The notes below the pieces were generated by a model. That model was not told the origin of the DNA, ran no database searches, and saw only the letters and a program-made list of their open reading frames with translations. Position numbers and translations under genes: made by a program. Positions 17,860-26,564 of a DNA stretch of 60,915 bases are shown here, piece after piece. Within the stretch, counting starts at the first letter, position 1; the number at the start of each line of letters is the position of its first letter. The DNA is from Chitinophagaceae bacterium (GTDB lineage: Bacteria; Bacteroidota; Bacteroidia; Chitinophagales; Chitinophagaceae): positions 1-60,915 of the forward strand of contig JANWIY010000167.1 of the NCBI GenBank assembly GCA_025449645.1. Direction: 5' to 3'.

Positions 17860-18661
17860 GCTTAATCGCTTCAATCGCTTCTTTCACGTCATGAACCCTT
17901 AAAATGGACGCACCATTGTGCAGGGCCAGGGTATTCAACACCGTAGTTCCATTCAATGCTTCTTCCGCTGTAATACCAAGTGTTTTATAAATACTGGATT
18001 TTCTGGATAACCCGGCAAGGATGGGCAATTCCAGGATCTTCAAAACTGAAAGCCCCTTTAGCAGCTGAAAATTCTGCTCCTTATTTTTGGCAAACCCAAA
18101 TCCGGGATCAATGATGAGGTCCTTAATTCCCCGCTGGACATATACCGCTTTCCGCTGAATAAAATAATCCAGTACTTCCCCGATCAGGTTGTTGTAATGG
18201 GTTAGGCTTTGCATCGTTTGAGGAGTACCTCGCATATGCATGCAGATATATGGAACTGATGACTCCGCTGCCAGATCAATCATTCCCGGCGAATTTCCTC
18301 CACTGGTATCGTTGATCATACAGGCCCCGGATGCAATCGCATCTCTCACCACCTCCAACCGGTAACTGTCAACTGAAATAAAAGCTTCCGGAAAATGCCT
18401 GGATATGGATTCTATGGCAGGAATAATCCTTTTTAATTCTTCATCCGGACTGATTTCAGTTGCTGAAGGCCTTGTACTCATTCCACCTACATCCAGCAGG
18501 CTTGCACCTTCTTTCAACATTTTTTCGGCCGCATTTAATAATGCGGCGCTCGTCTGGATACGGCTTCCCGAATAAAAAGAATCAGGCGTTACATTGATTA
18601 TGCCCATGACGATGGGCTCATCCCATGCCAGCAAGCGGCCATTGCAATTGAATGTATACAT
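17834..18661 (-). CDS. folP: Dihydropteroate synthase
   Basis: Folate biosynthesis: joins p-aminobenzoate to the dihydropterin pyrophosphate; sulfonamide target. Family motifs are clear: MGIINVTPDSFYSG near residue 19, LLDVGGMSTRPSA, ISVDSYRLEVV, MINDTSGG, and DPGFGFAKNKEQN; LAGLSRKSSI carries the C-terminal Lys/Arg-Ser pair. 275 residues. Divergent from DUF1599, with 52 bp between them holding both promoters. Confidence 0.97.
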   Translation of the reverse strand: MYTFNCNGRLLAWDEPIVMGIINVTPDSFYSGSRIQTSAALLNAAEKMLKEGASLLDVGGMSTRPSATEISPDEELKRIIPAIESISRHFPEAFISVDSYRLEVVRDAIASGACMINDTSGGNSPGMIDLAAESSVPYICMHMRGTPQTMQSLTHYNNLIGEVLDYFIQRKAVYVQRGIKDLIIDPGFGFAKNKEQNFQLLKGLSVLKILELPILAGLSRKSSIYKTLGITAEEALNGTTVLNTLALHNGASILRVHDVKEAIEAIKLWTSYAKS

Positions 18662-18702
18662 GCGTTTGAATCCGTAAATTTAGGCCGATCAATACTAAAT
18701 AT

Positions 18703-18710
18703 TACTTTTG
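18703..18710 (+). promoter_or_regulatory. -7 box immediately before the DUF1599 gene
   Basis: TACTTTTG ends 3 nt before ATG 18714. With usual Bacteroidota spacing, transcription would start at or next to the start codon, giving a leaderless mRNA. No -33 match. Confidence 0.4.
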
Positions 18711-18713
18711 AAC

Positions 18714-19265
18714 ATGAAAGATACGCTGAGCCAATATGAAAAAGCAGTTACTTGCTGCCGGGAAATCTTTATGAAAAAAACAGCGGATTATGGCACTTCC
18801 TGGCGCGTGTTGCGGATGATTTCGATCCTGGATCAATTACTCATAAAAGCCAAACGAATTCGCACCCTTCAGCATACCGGCGTCAGCATGGTAAAAGAAG
18901 GCGTTCGCGGCGAGTTTCAGGCTATAGTGAATTATGGCGTTATTGGGCTGATCCAGCTTGACCTCCATGCGGATTCCATGGAGGACCTGGACAATTCCCA
19001 AGCAGGCGGATTGTACGATGAAAAAATCCGGCTGGTGCGGGCAGTCATGGAAAAAAAGAATCACGATTACGGGGAAGCCTGGCGTGAAATGAGTCAGGAG
19101 GGTTTTGTGGATCTCATCCTGATGAAGCTGCTCAGGATACGGCAGATTCTCGCTAACGAGGGGAAAACCCTGGTTAGTGAAGGCATCGATTCAAACCTGA
19201 CAGATATTATTAATTATTCCTTGTTTGCGTTGATAGGAATTGAAGAAGGCAGACATAACCCCTAA
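18714..19265 (+). CDS. DUF1599 domain protein
   Basis: Cytosolic protein of about 183 residues belonging to the DUF1599 group. It consists of two related halves: CREIFMKKTADYGTSWRVLR (first half) and a second copy with KNHDYGEAWREM about 85 residues later, each followed by a helix with ILDQLLIKAKRIR or LILMKLLRIRQIL. The DYG-x-xW core repeats exactly. Biochemical role is not established; the all-alpha duplicated layout is reminiscent of MazG-like folds, but that is inference. ATG 18714 rather than TTG 18708. The DoxX-like gene follows by 15 bp, a pairing I associate with Bacteroidota. Confidence 0.9.
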   Translation: MKDTLSQYEKAVTCCREIFMKKTADYGTSWRVLRMISILDQLLIKAKRIRTLQHTGVSMVKEGVRGEFQAIVNYGVIGLIQLDLHADSMEDLDNSQAGGLYDEKIRLVRAVMEKKNHDYGEAWREMSQEGFVDLILMKLLRIRQILANEGKTLVSEGIDSNLTDIINYSLFALIGIEEGRHNP

Positions 19266-19280
19266 ATTGAATTCGTATTC

Positions 19281-20438
19281 ATGAAAAAAACCTTACTGAA
19301 TATCGCCCGTGTTCTGGTTGGAATTTTGTTTATTTTTTCCGGGCTTATTAAGGCCAATGACCCGCTGGGGTTGAGTTACAAGATGCAGGAATTTTTCGAC
19401 GTCTGGCACATGCCTGCATTAAACCACTTCAGCCTTGTATTTTCGGTTGTCATGATCATCTTTGAGATCGTAGCGGGCGTAGCTGTTCTCCTTGGCTGGC
19501 GGATGCAGGTGTTCGGGTGGTTGCTGCTCGTCCTGATTTTATTTTTCAGCTTTCTTACCGGTTATGCGGTAATCTCCGGAAACATCAGGGAGTGCGGATG
19601 TTTCGGCGACTGTATACCACTGCAGGCCATGGATTCATTTATCAAGGATCTCATTTTGCTGCTGTTGATCCTTTTCCTCTTTGCACACAGGAAAATAATA
19701 CATCCCATATTCTCAGGAAATACAAGCATCCTTGTGCTTGCATTCAGTTTGATCCTTTCATTTTCTATCCAGTGGTATACGCTTCAATACCTGCCTGTTA
19801 TTGATTGCCTGCCTTATAAGGCCGGCACAAATATCGCCGAAAAAATGCAACCTCCTGCAGGATCCGTTCCGGACAGCACAGTGATTGATTTTGTATATGA
19901 AAAAAATAATAAACGGGTAGATTATACGGCAGACAAACTTCCCGCCGATTTCGACAGCAGCTACAAATTTATAAAGCGATATGATAAACTCATCCGCAAA
20001 GGAAATGCGGAGGCTGCCATAAAGGATTTTTCCCTCGTTACCGAATCGGGCCATGACAGCACATTGGAAATCCTTGACAGACCGGGCTATAAACTGATCT
20101 TATTCTCCCGGAATTTACCCGAAACTAATCCGTCATGGAACAAATCATTCAGCGTTTTATATGCTATGTCCAGATCAAAGAATATCCCGGTTTATTTTGT
20201 TACAGGAAACAGGGGAGAAGCTGATGCATTTCTTGGTGCAAATGATATCTCGCGTGAAGTGCCTGTTTTCACTTGCGACGTGACTGCGATTAAAACAGCG
20301 GCCCGTGCTGACCCAACCCTTTACCTTCTGAAAAAAGGAACTATTTTGAATAAATGGAGTAATGCGGAATTCGAATCGGCTTTTCCGACGCTGAATGAAC
20401 TTGCTCGTCAAATTTCCGTTCCCGGCAATCAACCATGA
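19281..20438 (+). CDS. BT_3928-type DoxX-family membrane protein
   Basis: Inner-membrane protein of unknown biochemical role. Residues 1-150 hold four TM helices of the DoxX/MauE type (NIARVLVGILFIFSGLIKAN), with the conserved cysteine cluster ECGCFGDC at about residues 109-116 between TM3 and TM4. A further TM near 155-175 is followed by a soluble C-terminal domain of about 200 residues that looks thioredoxin-like in outline (YKLILFSRNLPE, VYFVTGN) but lacks a CxxC. May take part in envelope redox. Overlaps the OppB-like gene by 4 nt (ATGA), so translation is coupled. Confidence 0.88.
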   Translation: MKKTLLNIARVLVGILFIFSGLIKANDPLGLSYKMQEFFDVWHMPALNHFSLVFSVVMIIFEIVAGVAVLLGWRMQVFGWLLLVLILFFSFLTGYAVISGNIRECGCFGDCIPLQAMDSFIKDLILLLLILFLFAHRKIIHPIFSGNTSILVLAFSLILSFSIQWYTLQYLPVIDCLPYKAGTNIAEKMQPPAGSVPDSTVIDFVYEKNNKRVDYTADKLPADFDSSYKFIKRYDKLIRKGNAEAAIKDFSLVTESGHDSTLEILDRPGYKLILFSRNLPETNPSWNKSFSVLYAMSRSKNIPVYFVTGNRGEADAFLGANDISREVPVFTCDVTAIKTAARADPTLYLLKKGTILNKWSNAEFESAFPTLNELARQISVPGNQP

Positions 20439-21475
20439 GATCCAGCTTCACATCGAAAATCTTTTACGGAGGCCTGGTGATGGCCGGTGTTATAGTAATC
20501 GTTTTTATTTTATTCGAGGGATTCGGCGATCCTGCGAGGTTGATCATGGGCCAGCGCGCAGATGCCGGAACGCTGAGCAACATCCGAAAAGAACTTTATC
20601 TGGACCAGCCGAAATGGAAACAGTTCATTTTCTATCTAAACGATGTGAGTCCCGTCAGCATTTACCGAACCCAGGAGCTAAAAGAGAAAAATATTAAATA
20701 TATCGGCATCGGATCGGAAACCAAACTGGTTTTAAAATTCCCCTACCTGAGGCGTTCCTATCAGACACGCAAGGATGTTTGGAGTATGCTGACCAATGCC
20801 CTGCCGGGCACCATCATTCTGGCATCGACTGCCATGTTGATTGCGACAGTTCTTGGCATCGGGCTTGGTGTGCTTGCAGCTGTGAAAAAAAATACCTGGA
20901 TGGATACCACCGCCATCATAAGCAGTGTTATCGGGATCTCCGCACCTTCCTTTTTCATGAGTATTGTAATCGCCTATGTATTTGGTTTCGTATTCAGCCA
21001 ATATACCGGCCTGCATATGACGGGCAGTCTTTTCAACACGGATCCCTTTGCAGGAAGGCAATGGGAATTGAGAAATCTGATACTCCCTGCCATCACCCTT
21101 GGCATTCGTCCGCTGGCGATCATCGCGCAGCTGACACGCGGATCCATGCTGGATATTCTGAACCAGGATTATATCAGAACAGCCTATGCAAAGGGGCTAA
21201 CCAAAAGTCAGGTGATCTGGCGCCATGGATTAAGGAACGCGCTGAATCCCGTCATTACAGCGATCACCGGGTGGTTTGCAGAACTGCTGGCGGGTGCTTT
21301 CTTTGTAGAATATATTTTTGGGTGGAATGGGATAGGGAGACTCACCGTAGACGCGCTTGCAAAGCTCGATTTCCCCGTCGTGATGGGATCGGTGCTTGTT
21401 ACTTCATTTTTTTTTATCGTGATGAATATGCTGGCGGACTGGCTATATCGAGTGGTGGATCCGCGGGTCATCTAA
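20435..21475 (+). CDS. ABC transporter permease, DppB/OppB family
   Basis: Inner-membrane permease of a peptide/nickel/opine-type importer or related system. About six TM helices; the cytosolic ABC-contact loop is RTAYAKGLTKSQVIWRHGLR. N-terminal TM followed by a periplasmic segment of about 90 residues, typical of OppB. 346 residues. There is no second permease, ATPase or solute-binding protein beside it; partners must be elsewhere. Its end overlaps the convergent DUF721 gene by 8 bp. Confidence 0.93.
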   Translation: MRSSFTSKIFYGGLVMAGVIVIVFILFEGFGDPARLIMGQRADAGTLSNIRKELYLDQPKWKQFIFYLNDVSPVSIYRTQELKEKNIKYIGIGSETKLVLKFPYLRRSYQTRKDVWSMLTNALPGTIILASTAMLIATVLGIGLGVLAAVKKNTWMDTTAIISSVIGISAPSFFMSIVIAYVFGFVFSQYTGLHMTGSLFNTDPFAGRQWELRNLILPAITLGIRPLAIIAQLTRGSMLDILNQDYIRTAYAKGLTKSQVIWRHGLRNALNPVITAITGWFAELLAGAFFVEYIFGWNGIGRLTVDALAKLDFPVVMGSVLVTSFFFIVMNMLADWLYRVVDPRVI

Positions 21476-21749
21476 TCACCACCTCCCTGATCAGTTTGTC
21501 ACCAAGCGCTTCATTTACTCTCTCCATGATCAGTTCCTTCTTATATAGCAATTCCTGTTTCAATGGCGCCACGGTAGTCTGGATATAGAGTGTGTGGCCG
21601 TGGATCTCAATCTCGTCCGTATATCTTGCGATCGTTTTGCCCATGATATTTTCCCAGACATCCTTGATTTGAAGGGCAAGTACACTGCCCTTCAAACGGC
21701 TTTTGTCCAGAAACTCTTTCATGGCTTCTGATATGGAGTATTCTGACAT
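21468..21749 (-). CDS. DUF721 (DciA-like) protein
   Basis: Small basic protein of 93 residues from the DUF721 family, which includes the DciA helicase loader. The fold core WENIMGKTIARYTDEIEIHG and LYIQTTVAPLKQELLYKKEL is typical; the N-terminal helix has SISEAMKEFLDKSRL. Located directly downstream of recF, separated by a heptamer repeat, a placement that suits a role in replication. ATG 21749 is chosen; the frame upstream to 21821 is translated repeat DNA. Confidence 0.85.
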   Translation of the reverse strand: MSEYSISEAMKEFLDKSRLKGSVLALQIKDVWENIMGKTIARYTDEIEIHGHTLYIQTTVAPLKQELLYKKELIMERVNEALGDKLIREVVIR

Positions 21750-21753
21750 AATG

Positions 21754-21761
21754 CAAAGATA
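21754..21761 (-). promoter_or_regulatory. -7 box immediately before the DUF721 gene
   Basis: TATCTTTG on the minus strand ends 4 nt before ATG 21749, predicting a leaderless or nearly leaderless transcript. The region where a -33 element would lie is the TTGATGG repeat. Confidence 0.45.
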
Positions 21762-21762
21762 A

Positions 21763-21804
21763 GGTTGATGGCTGATGGTTTGGTTGATAGTTGAGCCATC
21801 AACC
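21763..21804. repeat. TTGATGG heptamer repeat with an inverted copy
   Basis: TTGATGG (21765), CTGATGG (21772), TTGATAG (21784), and the inverted CCATCAACC at 21796-21804, which can pair with GGTTGATGG at 21763-21771. It separates recF from DUF721. The same unit is found inside the coding region at 42399-42433. Confidence 0.75.
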
Positions 21805-21823
21805 AACAAACGCGGTCCCATTA

Positions 21824-22906
21824 TTACAACCCGATCATCCCATAGTCCACCGATAACTTTTCCAAATGTTCCCTTATGCGGCTTCCGTGCGTATCTGTGA
21901 TAAAAAGCTGGCCGTTGCCGGGAGCGCAGACTCTTGCCAGTAGTTGATGCATGCGGGTGGCATCAAGTTTCTCAAAAACATCATCAAGCAGGATGATCGG
22001 GGCAAACCCTTTATTGGATTTGAGGATTTCGTATTCCGCAAGCTTCATGGCAAAAAGAAGGCTTTTTCGCTGCCCCTGGGATGCAATATTTTTGAAATGC
22101 TGACCTTTGAGCCGCAATTCGATATCGTCTTTATGAATGCCCGCATGGGTTCGCTGTAAAAGCAGGTCCCTGTCCCGGGCATTGTGGAGGATCTCCGCGA
22201 ATGAAGAATGCAACAAATCACTCTGATAAGAAAGTTCCAGTTCGTCGTCGGATCCGGCGATATACTGATAAATAGAACTTATGGCAGGAAGGATCTCCCG
22301 GAAAAATTCCTGGCGCCTGACAAAAATATACGTGCCCGGCACCAGCATTTGCGCATCGTATACATCAAGCAGTATTTTGTCCGTAGTCACGCGGTCCGCC
22401 AGCGCCCTGAGCAGATTATTCCGTTGCTGGAGCAGCCGGTTATATTCTATCAGGTGCTGAAGATACTGGCTGTCTAACTGGCAAAGTAGCGCATCCGTAT
22501 ATCTCCGACGCTCATCACTTCCTTCCGTGACGATGCGCGCATCATCAGGTGTCACAATCACGCTGGGAAATTTTCCTATGTGGGATGAGAGCCGCTGATA
22601 AATTTCATCGTTCACCAACACTTCCTTCTTTCCGGTCTCCCGCAGAATACAGATCACTTTCTGATCCCGGCCTCCTGCGTCAAACTCCCCTTCGATCCGG
22701 AATCCCGATTGCCCGTGATATACATTCTGCAGATCGGATTTATAAAAATAGCTGCGGGTAAAGCTTAGGTAATAGATGGCATCCAACAGGTTTGTTTTTC
22801 CTACACCATTATTTCCATAGATGCCAATGATCTGCTTATCAAAAGAAAAGGATTCCTTTAAATAATTCTTGTACTGGACCAGGGATATATGCTTAAGTGA
22901 CAGCAT
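21824..22906 (-). CDS. recF: DNA replication and repair protein RecF
   Basis: SMC-like ATPase that helps load RecA at gaps with RecO and RecR. Walker A GNNGVGKT at residues 31-38; signature region SQGQRKSLLFAMKLAE; Walker B ILLDDVFEKLD; the final FITDTHGSRI segment is usual. 360 residues from ATG 22906, chosen because MLSLKHISLVQYKNY matches family starts; the frame extends 13 codons upstream without support. Confidence 0.97.
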   Translation of the reverse strand: MLSLKHISLVQYKNYLKESFSFDKQIIGIYGNNGVGKTNLLDAIYYLSFTRSYFYKSDLQNVYHGQSGFRIEGEFDAGGRDQKVICILRETGKKEVLVNDEIYQRLSSHIGKFPSVIVTPDDARIVTEGSDERRRYTDALLCQLDSQYLQHLIEYNRLLQQRNNLLRALADRVTTDKILLDVYDAQMLVPGTYIFVRRQEFFREILPAISSIYQYIAGSDDELELSYQSDLLHSSFAEILHNARDRDLLLQRTHAGIHKDDIELRLKGQHFKNIASQGQRKSLLFAMKLAEYEILKSNKGFAPIILLDDVFEKLDATRMHQLLARVCAPGNGQLFITDTHGSRIREHLEKLSVDYGMIGL

Positions 22907-22937
22907 GAGGGGTAATCGGCATGGAAAGCAATGTAAT

Positions 22938-23336
22938 TTAGTCAATGCGGGTCATCCGGATGATATTATCAATTCCGGAAACGATGGAATCCACATCCTG
23001 ACTTACAATTGCATCCGCGAGAAAAGCCACTGCACTGACCAAATCGAGCACCTCCTGTATCTTTTGGGCCTTGTGTAAAAATCTCCTGAGATCTTGAGTT
23101 GCACCCTGCATTTTCTGGATCAGGGGTTGCATCTGTTCGAATTCAAGTTGCACTGCATTGGCATACAGCAGGCCGGCACCTGCAGCCAGGCGCGAGAGCG
23201 CCAGCTCGATTTGGTTGTGTTGACTATTGTTCAGGCTGCCATAATGATCCAACTCATAGCCGGTGAGGTCCGACTGAAAATGGGTCAGGCATTTTGCAAC
23301 CGCAATCAAATCCCTTGGAGTTAGTCTGCTAGCCAT
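22938..23336 (-). CDS. Helical protein of unknown function (132 aa)
   Basis: I do not recognise it. The sequence is all-helical by appearance with no signal peptide or membrane span: LTPRDLIAVAKCLTHFQSDL, then LALSRLAAGAGLLYANAVQL, a Gln/Lys-rich central helix, and LDLVSAVAFLADAIVSQDVD. It lies just upstream of recF on the same strand (31 bp gap) and 6 bp after the next unknown lipoprotein gene, so these two are probably one transcription unit and may act together. Confidence 0.8.
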   Translation of the reverse strand: MASRLTPRDLIAVAKCLTHFQSDLTGYELDHYGSLNNSQHNQIELALSRLAAGAGLLYANAVQLEFEQMQPLIQKMQGATQDLRRFLHKAQKIQEVLDLVSAVAFLADAIVSQDVDSIVSGIDNIIRMTRID

Positions 23337-23342
23337 GTATGC

Positions 23343-24203
23343 TTATTTTGTCAACCTGATTATATCTTCAATCAGATGATTGATCAGTATAATATCTTCC
23401 GTAATTTCCTTTTCCGTTTCAATGAACTCCGGTTTATTTTTTTCGATGGCCAGCAAATGATGGCCTGCCCGTATGGTTTCCAGCATCCGGACCGATTTTC
23501 GGAGTTTTAGTCGTTCATCATTCATTAATGAGAGAAAATCCTGATAACGGGCATTAACAAACGCTTTTTCAACAGGACTGTCTGACCATGCAAACAACCG
23601 CGCATAAACAAACGAAATATAGTTTTGTGTTGCCTGATCGATCTCCCCCTGCATAGCGGAATCAAGAATAAATTCATATCCCCGGATAACGATTGCCAGC
23701 GCCGAATCGTTTTGTTCCATGATCTCATGGAGTTTTTTTGCCCGATAGACTTTAAGCGGTTCGTTAAGCAGGGTATTAAGTATTCCTTTTGTGGCTGTCA
23801 TTTTCTCAGCTGAAAAAGATAAGCCCGGCAGGAGACGGCTTTGAATGTCTTCCAGGGAAGAAACCAGGGGCCGGGCATTGTACGCGATCAGTTTCTTATC
23901 AGATACTGCCTGCAGCAGTGAAAAATAATTAGAAAGGGTTTGATTGATAATGCCAACCAGGCTATCGCTTGCCTTAAATAGCTCGCAATGCACTGCTGCA
24001 TGGGAAGACTTTGCAAAGCGTGAAGTATCTGTTAATTCTATGAGTGTGGCCGGATCATACAGCTTGCAAAATTGACCAAAGCCAAAAGAAGCCCGGTCTA
24101 TTTCCCTAATACCTGAAGTAGCAGATCTGGCAAAACGATTTATGGATTCGACGGATTTGCATGAAGCAAGAAAGAGAAATGCAGCGATAATGGTGTTCTT
24201 CAT
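23343..24203 (-). CDS. Predicted helical lipoprotein, function unknown
   Basis: No recognised family. Lipoprotein signal MKNTIIAAFLFLASCKS with the lipid Cys at about residue 15; the mature 270 residues are rich in long helices. ATG 24203 is chosen because it begins the signal; the 13-codon upstream extension is unlikely. Only 6 bp separate it from the next gene, the 132-aa helical protein, suggesting a two-gene unit in which this is the envelope partner. Divergent from pdhA. Confidence 0.82.
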   Translation of the reverse strand: MKNTIIAAFLFLASCKSVESINRFARSATSGIREIDRASFGFGQFCKLYDPATLIELTDTSRFAKSSHAAVHCELFKASDSLVGIINQTLSNYFSLLQAVSDKKLIAYNARPLVSSLEDIQSRLLPGLSFSAEKMTATKGILNTLLNEPLKVYRAKKLHEIMEQNDSALAIVIRGYEFILDSAMQGEIDQATQNYISFVYARLFAWSDSPVEKAFVNARYQDFLSLMNDERLKLRKSVRMLETIRAGHHLLAIEKNKPEFIETEKEITEDIILINHLIEDIIRLTK

Positions 24204-24283
24204 AGAAATAATCAGGTTTAAGCAACAGAAGGAAACAGCCATTCAAAACTCGTCCTTTACTCGCAAATTTCCTGTTTACCCCT

Positions 24284-24291
24284 TATCTTTG
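24284..24291 (+). promoter_or_regulatory. -7 box of pdhA
   Basis: TATCTTTG 46 nt before the GTG start of pdhA. No good -33 motif. Confidence 0.45.
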
Positions 24292-24337
24292 CCCCTCCTT
24301 AGCCGGTCCCCGGCGGGTAAAAATCAAATTTACGCAA

Positions 24338-25333
24338 GTGGCGACCAAGTTTTCAAAAGAAACCTATTTATACTGGTACGAATTGATGCAATTGATCCGC
24401 CAATTTGAGCTGATGGCAGAGGAAAAATATAAGATGGAAGGGAAGATCCGCGGGTTTTTCCACGCGTACATCGGACAGGAAGCCATTGCAGCAGGTTGTA
24501 TGACGGCATCCCGTCCGGATGACCCTTTTATTACAGGATACCGCGATCACGGTCTTGCGCTTTCCAAGGGGGTTAGCGCCAATGCCTGTATGGCCGAGCT
24601 TTACGGAAAATCGACCGGAGCAGCCAAAGGAAAGGGGGGAAGCATGCACTTTTTTGGCGTCGGCGTAAAGTTTTTTGGAGGCCACGGAATTGTTGCTGCA
24701 CAGATCGGTACGGGTGCAGGACTTGCCTTCGCGGAAAAATACAAAGGAACCGATAACGCAGTGCTGACTTTTTTCGGCGACGGTGCGGCACGCCAGGGCA
24801 TGCTCCATGAAGTATTTAACATGGCTATGTTGTGGAAATTGCCAGTCGTGTTCATTTGCGAGAACAACAATTATGCAATGGGTACGTCAGTGGAGAGGAC
24901 TTCCAATGTAGTGGATATATACAAACTCGCTGACGCTTATGAAATGCCCGGCGATTCAATTGATGGCATGAGTGCAGAGGCTGTGCATGAAGGTGTAACG
25001 AGGGCTATTAAAAGAGCACGCGAGGGAGGCGGGCCGACCCTTCTGGAAATCAAGACCTATCGGTACAAGGGCCATTCTATTTCCGACCCCGCAAAATACA
25101 GAACAAAGGAAGAAGTGGAAGAATATAAACAACGCGATCCCATTGCGCAGGTAACAAACAGCATTCTGACGAAAAAATTTGCTACCCAGGCTGATCTTGA
25201 TCTGATTAACAAGCGGGTTGCCGACAAGGTTACTGCAGCTGTAAAATTTGCTGAAGAATCTCCCATCCCCGATGATGATGAAGTTTATAAAGACATCTAC
25301 ATCGATAAGAATTATCCATTTATAAAAGACTGA
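24338..25333 (+). CDS. pdhA: Pyruvate dehydrogenase E1 component, alpha subunit
   Basis: Thiamine-diphosphate-dependent decarboxylation of pyruvate, with PdhB and the E2/E3 core. Motifs: RGFFHAYIGQEAIAAG, GHGIVAAQIGTGAGLAFAEKY, the ThDP motif GDGAARQGMLHE ending in CENN, and the phosphorylation-loop equivalent YRYKGHSISDPAKYRTKEEV. 331 residues. The start is GTG, giving MATKFSKETYLYWY, the usual N-terminus; no ATG fits. pdhB is not adjacent. A branched-chain E1 alpha is less likely given the short N-terminus. Confidence 0.93.
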   Translation: MATKFSKETYLYWYELMQLIRQFELMAEEKYKMEGKIRGFFHAYIGQEAIAAGCMTASRPDDPFITGYRDHGLALSKGVSANACMAELYGKSTGAAKGKGGSMHFFGVGVKFFGGHGIVAAQIGTGAGLAFAEKYKGTDNAVLTFFGDGAARQGMLHEVFNMAMLWKLPVVFICENNNYAMGTSVERTSNVVDIYKLADAYEMPGDSIDGMSAEAVHEGVTRAIKRAREGGGPTLLEIKTYRYKGHSISDPAKYRTKEEVEEYKQRDPIAQVTNSILTKKFATQADLDLINKRVADKVTAAVKFAEESPIPDDDEVYKDIYIDKNYPFIKD

Positions 25334-25368
25334 TATTTAATCGCGGTCCCTTTATATAATACGTAAAC

Positions 25369-26049
25369 ATGAGCGAAATCAAACATCCCGAACACCTCGT
25401 CCACAAAAAAACCGTTACAGAAAACTGGATGCTTTATCAGGAGCGATACGGCAAACAGACACTGATTGCCGTGCTCGTGCTGGTTATTCTGGCCGGAGGT
25501 TATTTTGGGTATAGATACCTGGTTCAGGAACCAAAGGAAAAGCAAGCAACCGAAGCGATGTTCCGGGCAGAAGACTATTACCGGATGGATTCCACCAGGC
25601 TGGCCCTTTATGGAGATAACGTGAATGCCGGATTCATAAAGATTATTTCTAAATATCCTGGGACCCGTGCTGCCGCGCTGGCATCGTTTTACGGCGGCAG
25701 TTGCTATCTCAAGCTGGGTGATTTTAATAATGCCGTCAAATACCTTAAAGATTTCAACACGCCTGCCCTGCAGGTTCAGGCAAAGGCATACGGATTACTC
25801 GGTGACGCTTATTCTGAACTAAATAAAAAGGAAGAAGCAGTTGACGCTTACAAAAAAGCGGGAACCACTTTCGACAAGGATGCTATCATTTCTCCTGAAT
25901 ATCTTTTCCGCGCAGGCTATCTCTATGAAAGCATGGGCAGGAACAAGGAAGCGATTGAAATGTATCAGCTCGTAAAAGATAAATATCCCGCCTCACAAAG
26001 AGGTTTCGATATTGATCGTTACCTGGCCAGGCTCGGCGCCGTTAAATAA
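25369..26049 (+). CDS. Membrane-anchored tetratricopeptide repeat protein (YfgM-like)
   Basis: Single TM near residues 33-51 (TLIAVLVLVILAGGYFGY) after a cytosolic N-terminus, then periplasmic TPR motifs: ALASFYGGSCYLKLGDFNNA, AYGLLGDAYSELNKKEEAVDA, and YLFRAGYLYESMGRNKEAIEM. Layout resembles YfgM, an ancillary SecYEG chaperone, but function is inferred only from shape. Precedes ribH by 5 bp, an arrangement I associate with Bacteroidota. Confidence 0.88.
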   Translation: MSEIKHPEHLVHKKTVTENWMLYQERYGKQTLIAVLVLVILAGGYFGYRYLVQEPKEKQATEAMFRAEDYYRMDSTRLALYGDNVNAGFIKIISKYPGTRAAALASFYGGSCYLKLGDFNNAVKYLKDFNTPALQVQAKAYGLLGDAYSELNKKEEAVDAYKKAGTTFDKDAIISPEYLFRAGYLYESMGRNKEAIEMYQLVKDKYPASQRGFDIDRYLARLGAVK

Positions 26050-26054
26050 TATTC

Positions 26055-26549
26055 ATGTCATCTTCCGGGAAAACAAAAACATCCAATCCGAAAATCAAAA
26101 AAGCTTCAGTGGTTTTGGTGAGAACGGAATGGAATGCACAGGTGGTTGATGAGCTTTATGCGGGCTGTAAAAAAATACTTTCGGCTGAAAAAGCCCTGCT
26201 CTCCGGTGATATCCTTGTTCCCGGTGCATTTGAAATTTCTTTTGCAATTAAAAAATATTGGGATGAAAGAAAACACGCCAAATCTATCCGGCCTGAAGCG
26301 TTTATCGCACTGGGTTGCGTGATTCGTGGAAATACACCGCATTTTGAATATGTTTGCCGCGCTGTAACAGATGGCATTGTGCAGCTCAACCTCAGCCTGC
26401 CTGTGCCGGTGATCTTTGGTGTTCTTACCGTAGACAACCTTGAACAGGCCATGGAAAGGATCGGAGGTCCTCACGGACATAAAGGGGAGGAAGCAGCCCA
26501 TACCGCGCTGAAAATGATTTCCCTTTGCCGGTCTCTCCGTAAATCTTAA
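26055..26549 (+). CDS. ribH: 6,7-dimethyl-8-ribityllumazine synthase
   Basis: Penultimate step of riboflavin synthesis. Conserved pieces: VRTEWNAQVVDEL, VPGAFEISFAIK (ribityl site), ALGCVIRGNTPHFEYVC (phosphate/flavin site with the catalytic His in the HFEY segment), and FGVLTVDNLEQAMER. 164 residues, slightly long through a Lys-rich N-terminal extension. Probably co-transcribed with the TPR gene upstream and the lutA-like gene 15 bp downstream. Confidence 0.96.
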   Translation: MSSSGKTKTSNPKIKKASVVLVRTEWNAQVVDELYAGCKKILSAEKALLSGDILVPGAFEISFAIKKYWDERKHAKSIRPEAFIALGCVIRGNTPHFEYVCRAVTDGIVQLNLSLPVPVIFGVLTVDNLEQAMERIGGPHGHKGEEAAHTALKMISLCRSLRKS

Positions 26550-26564
26550 AATAAGCCTCCTATT

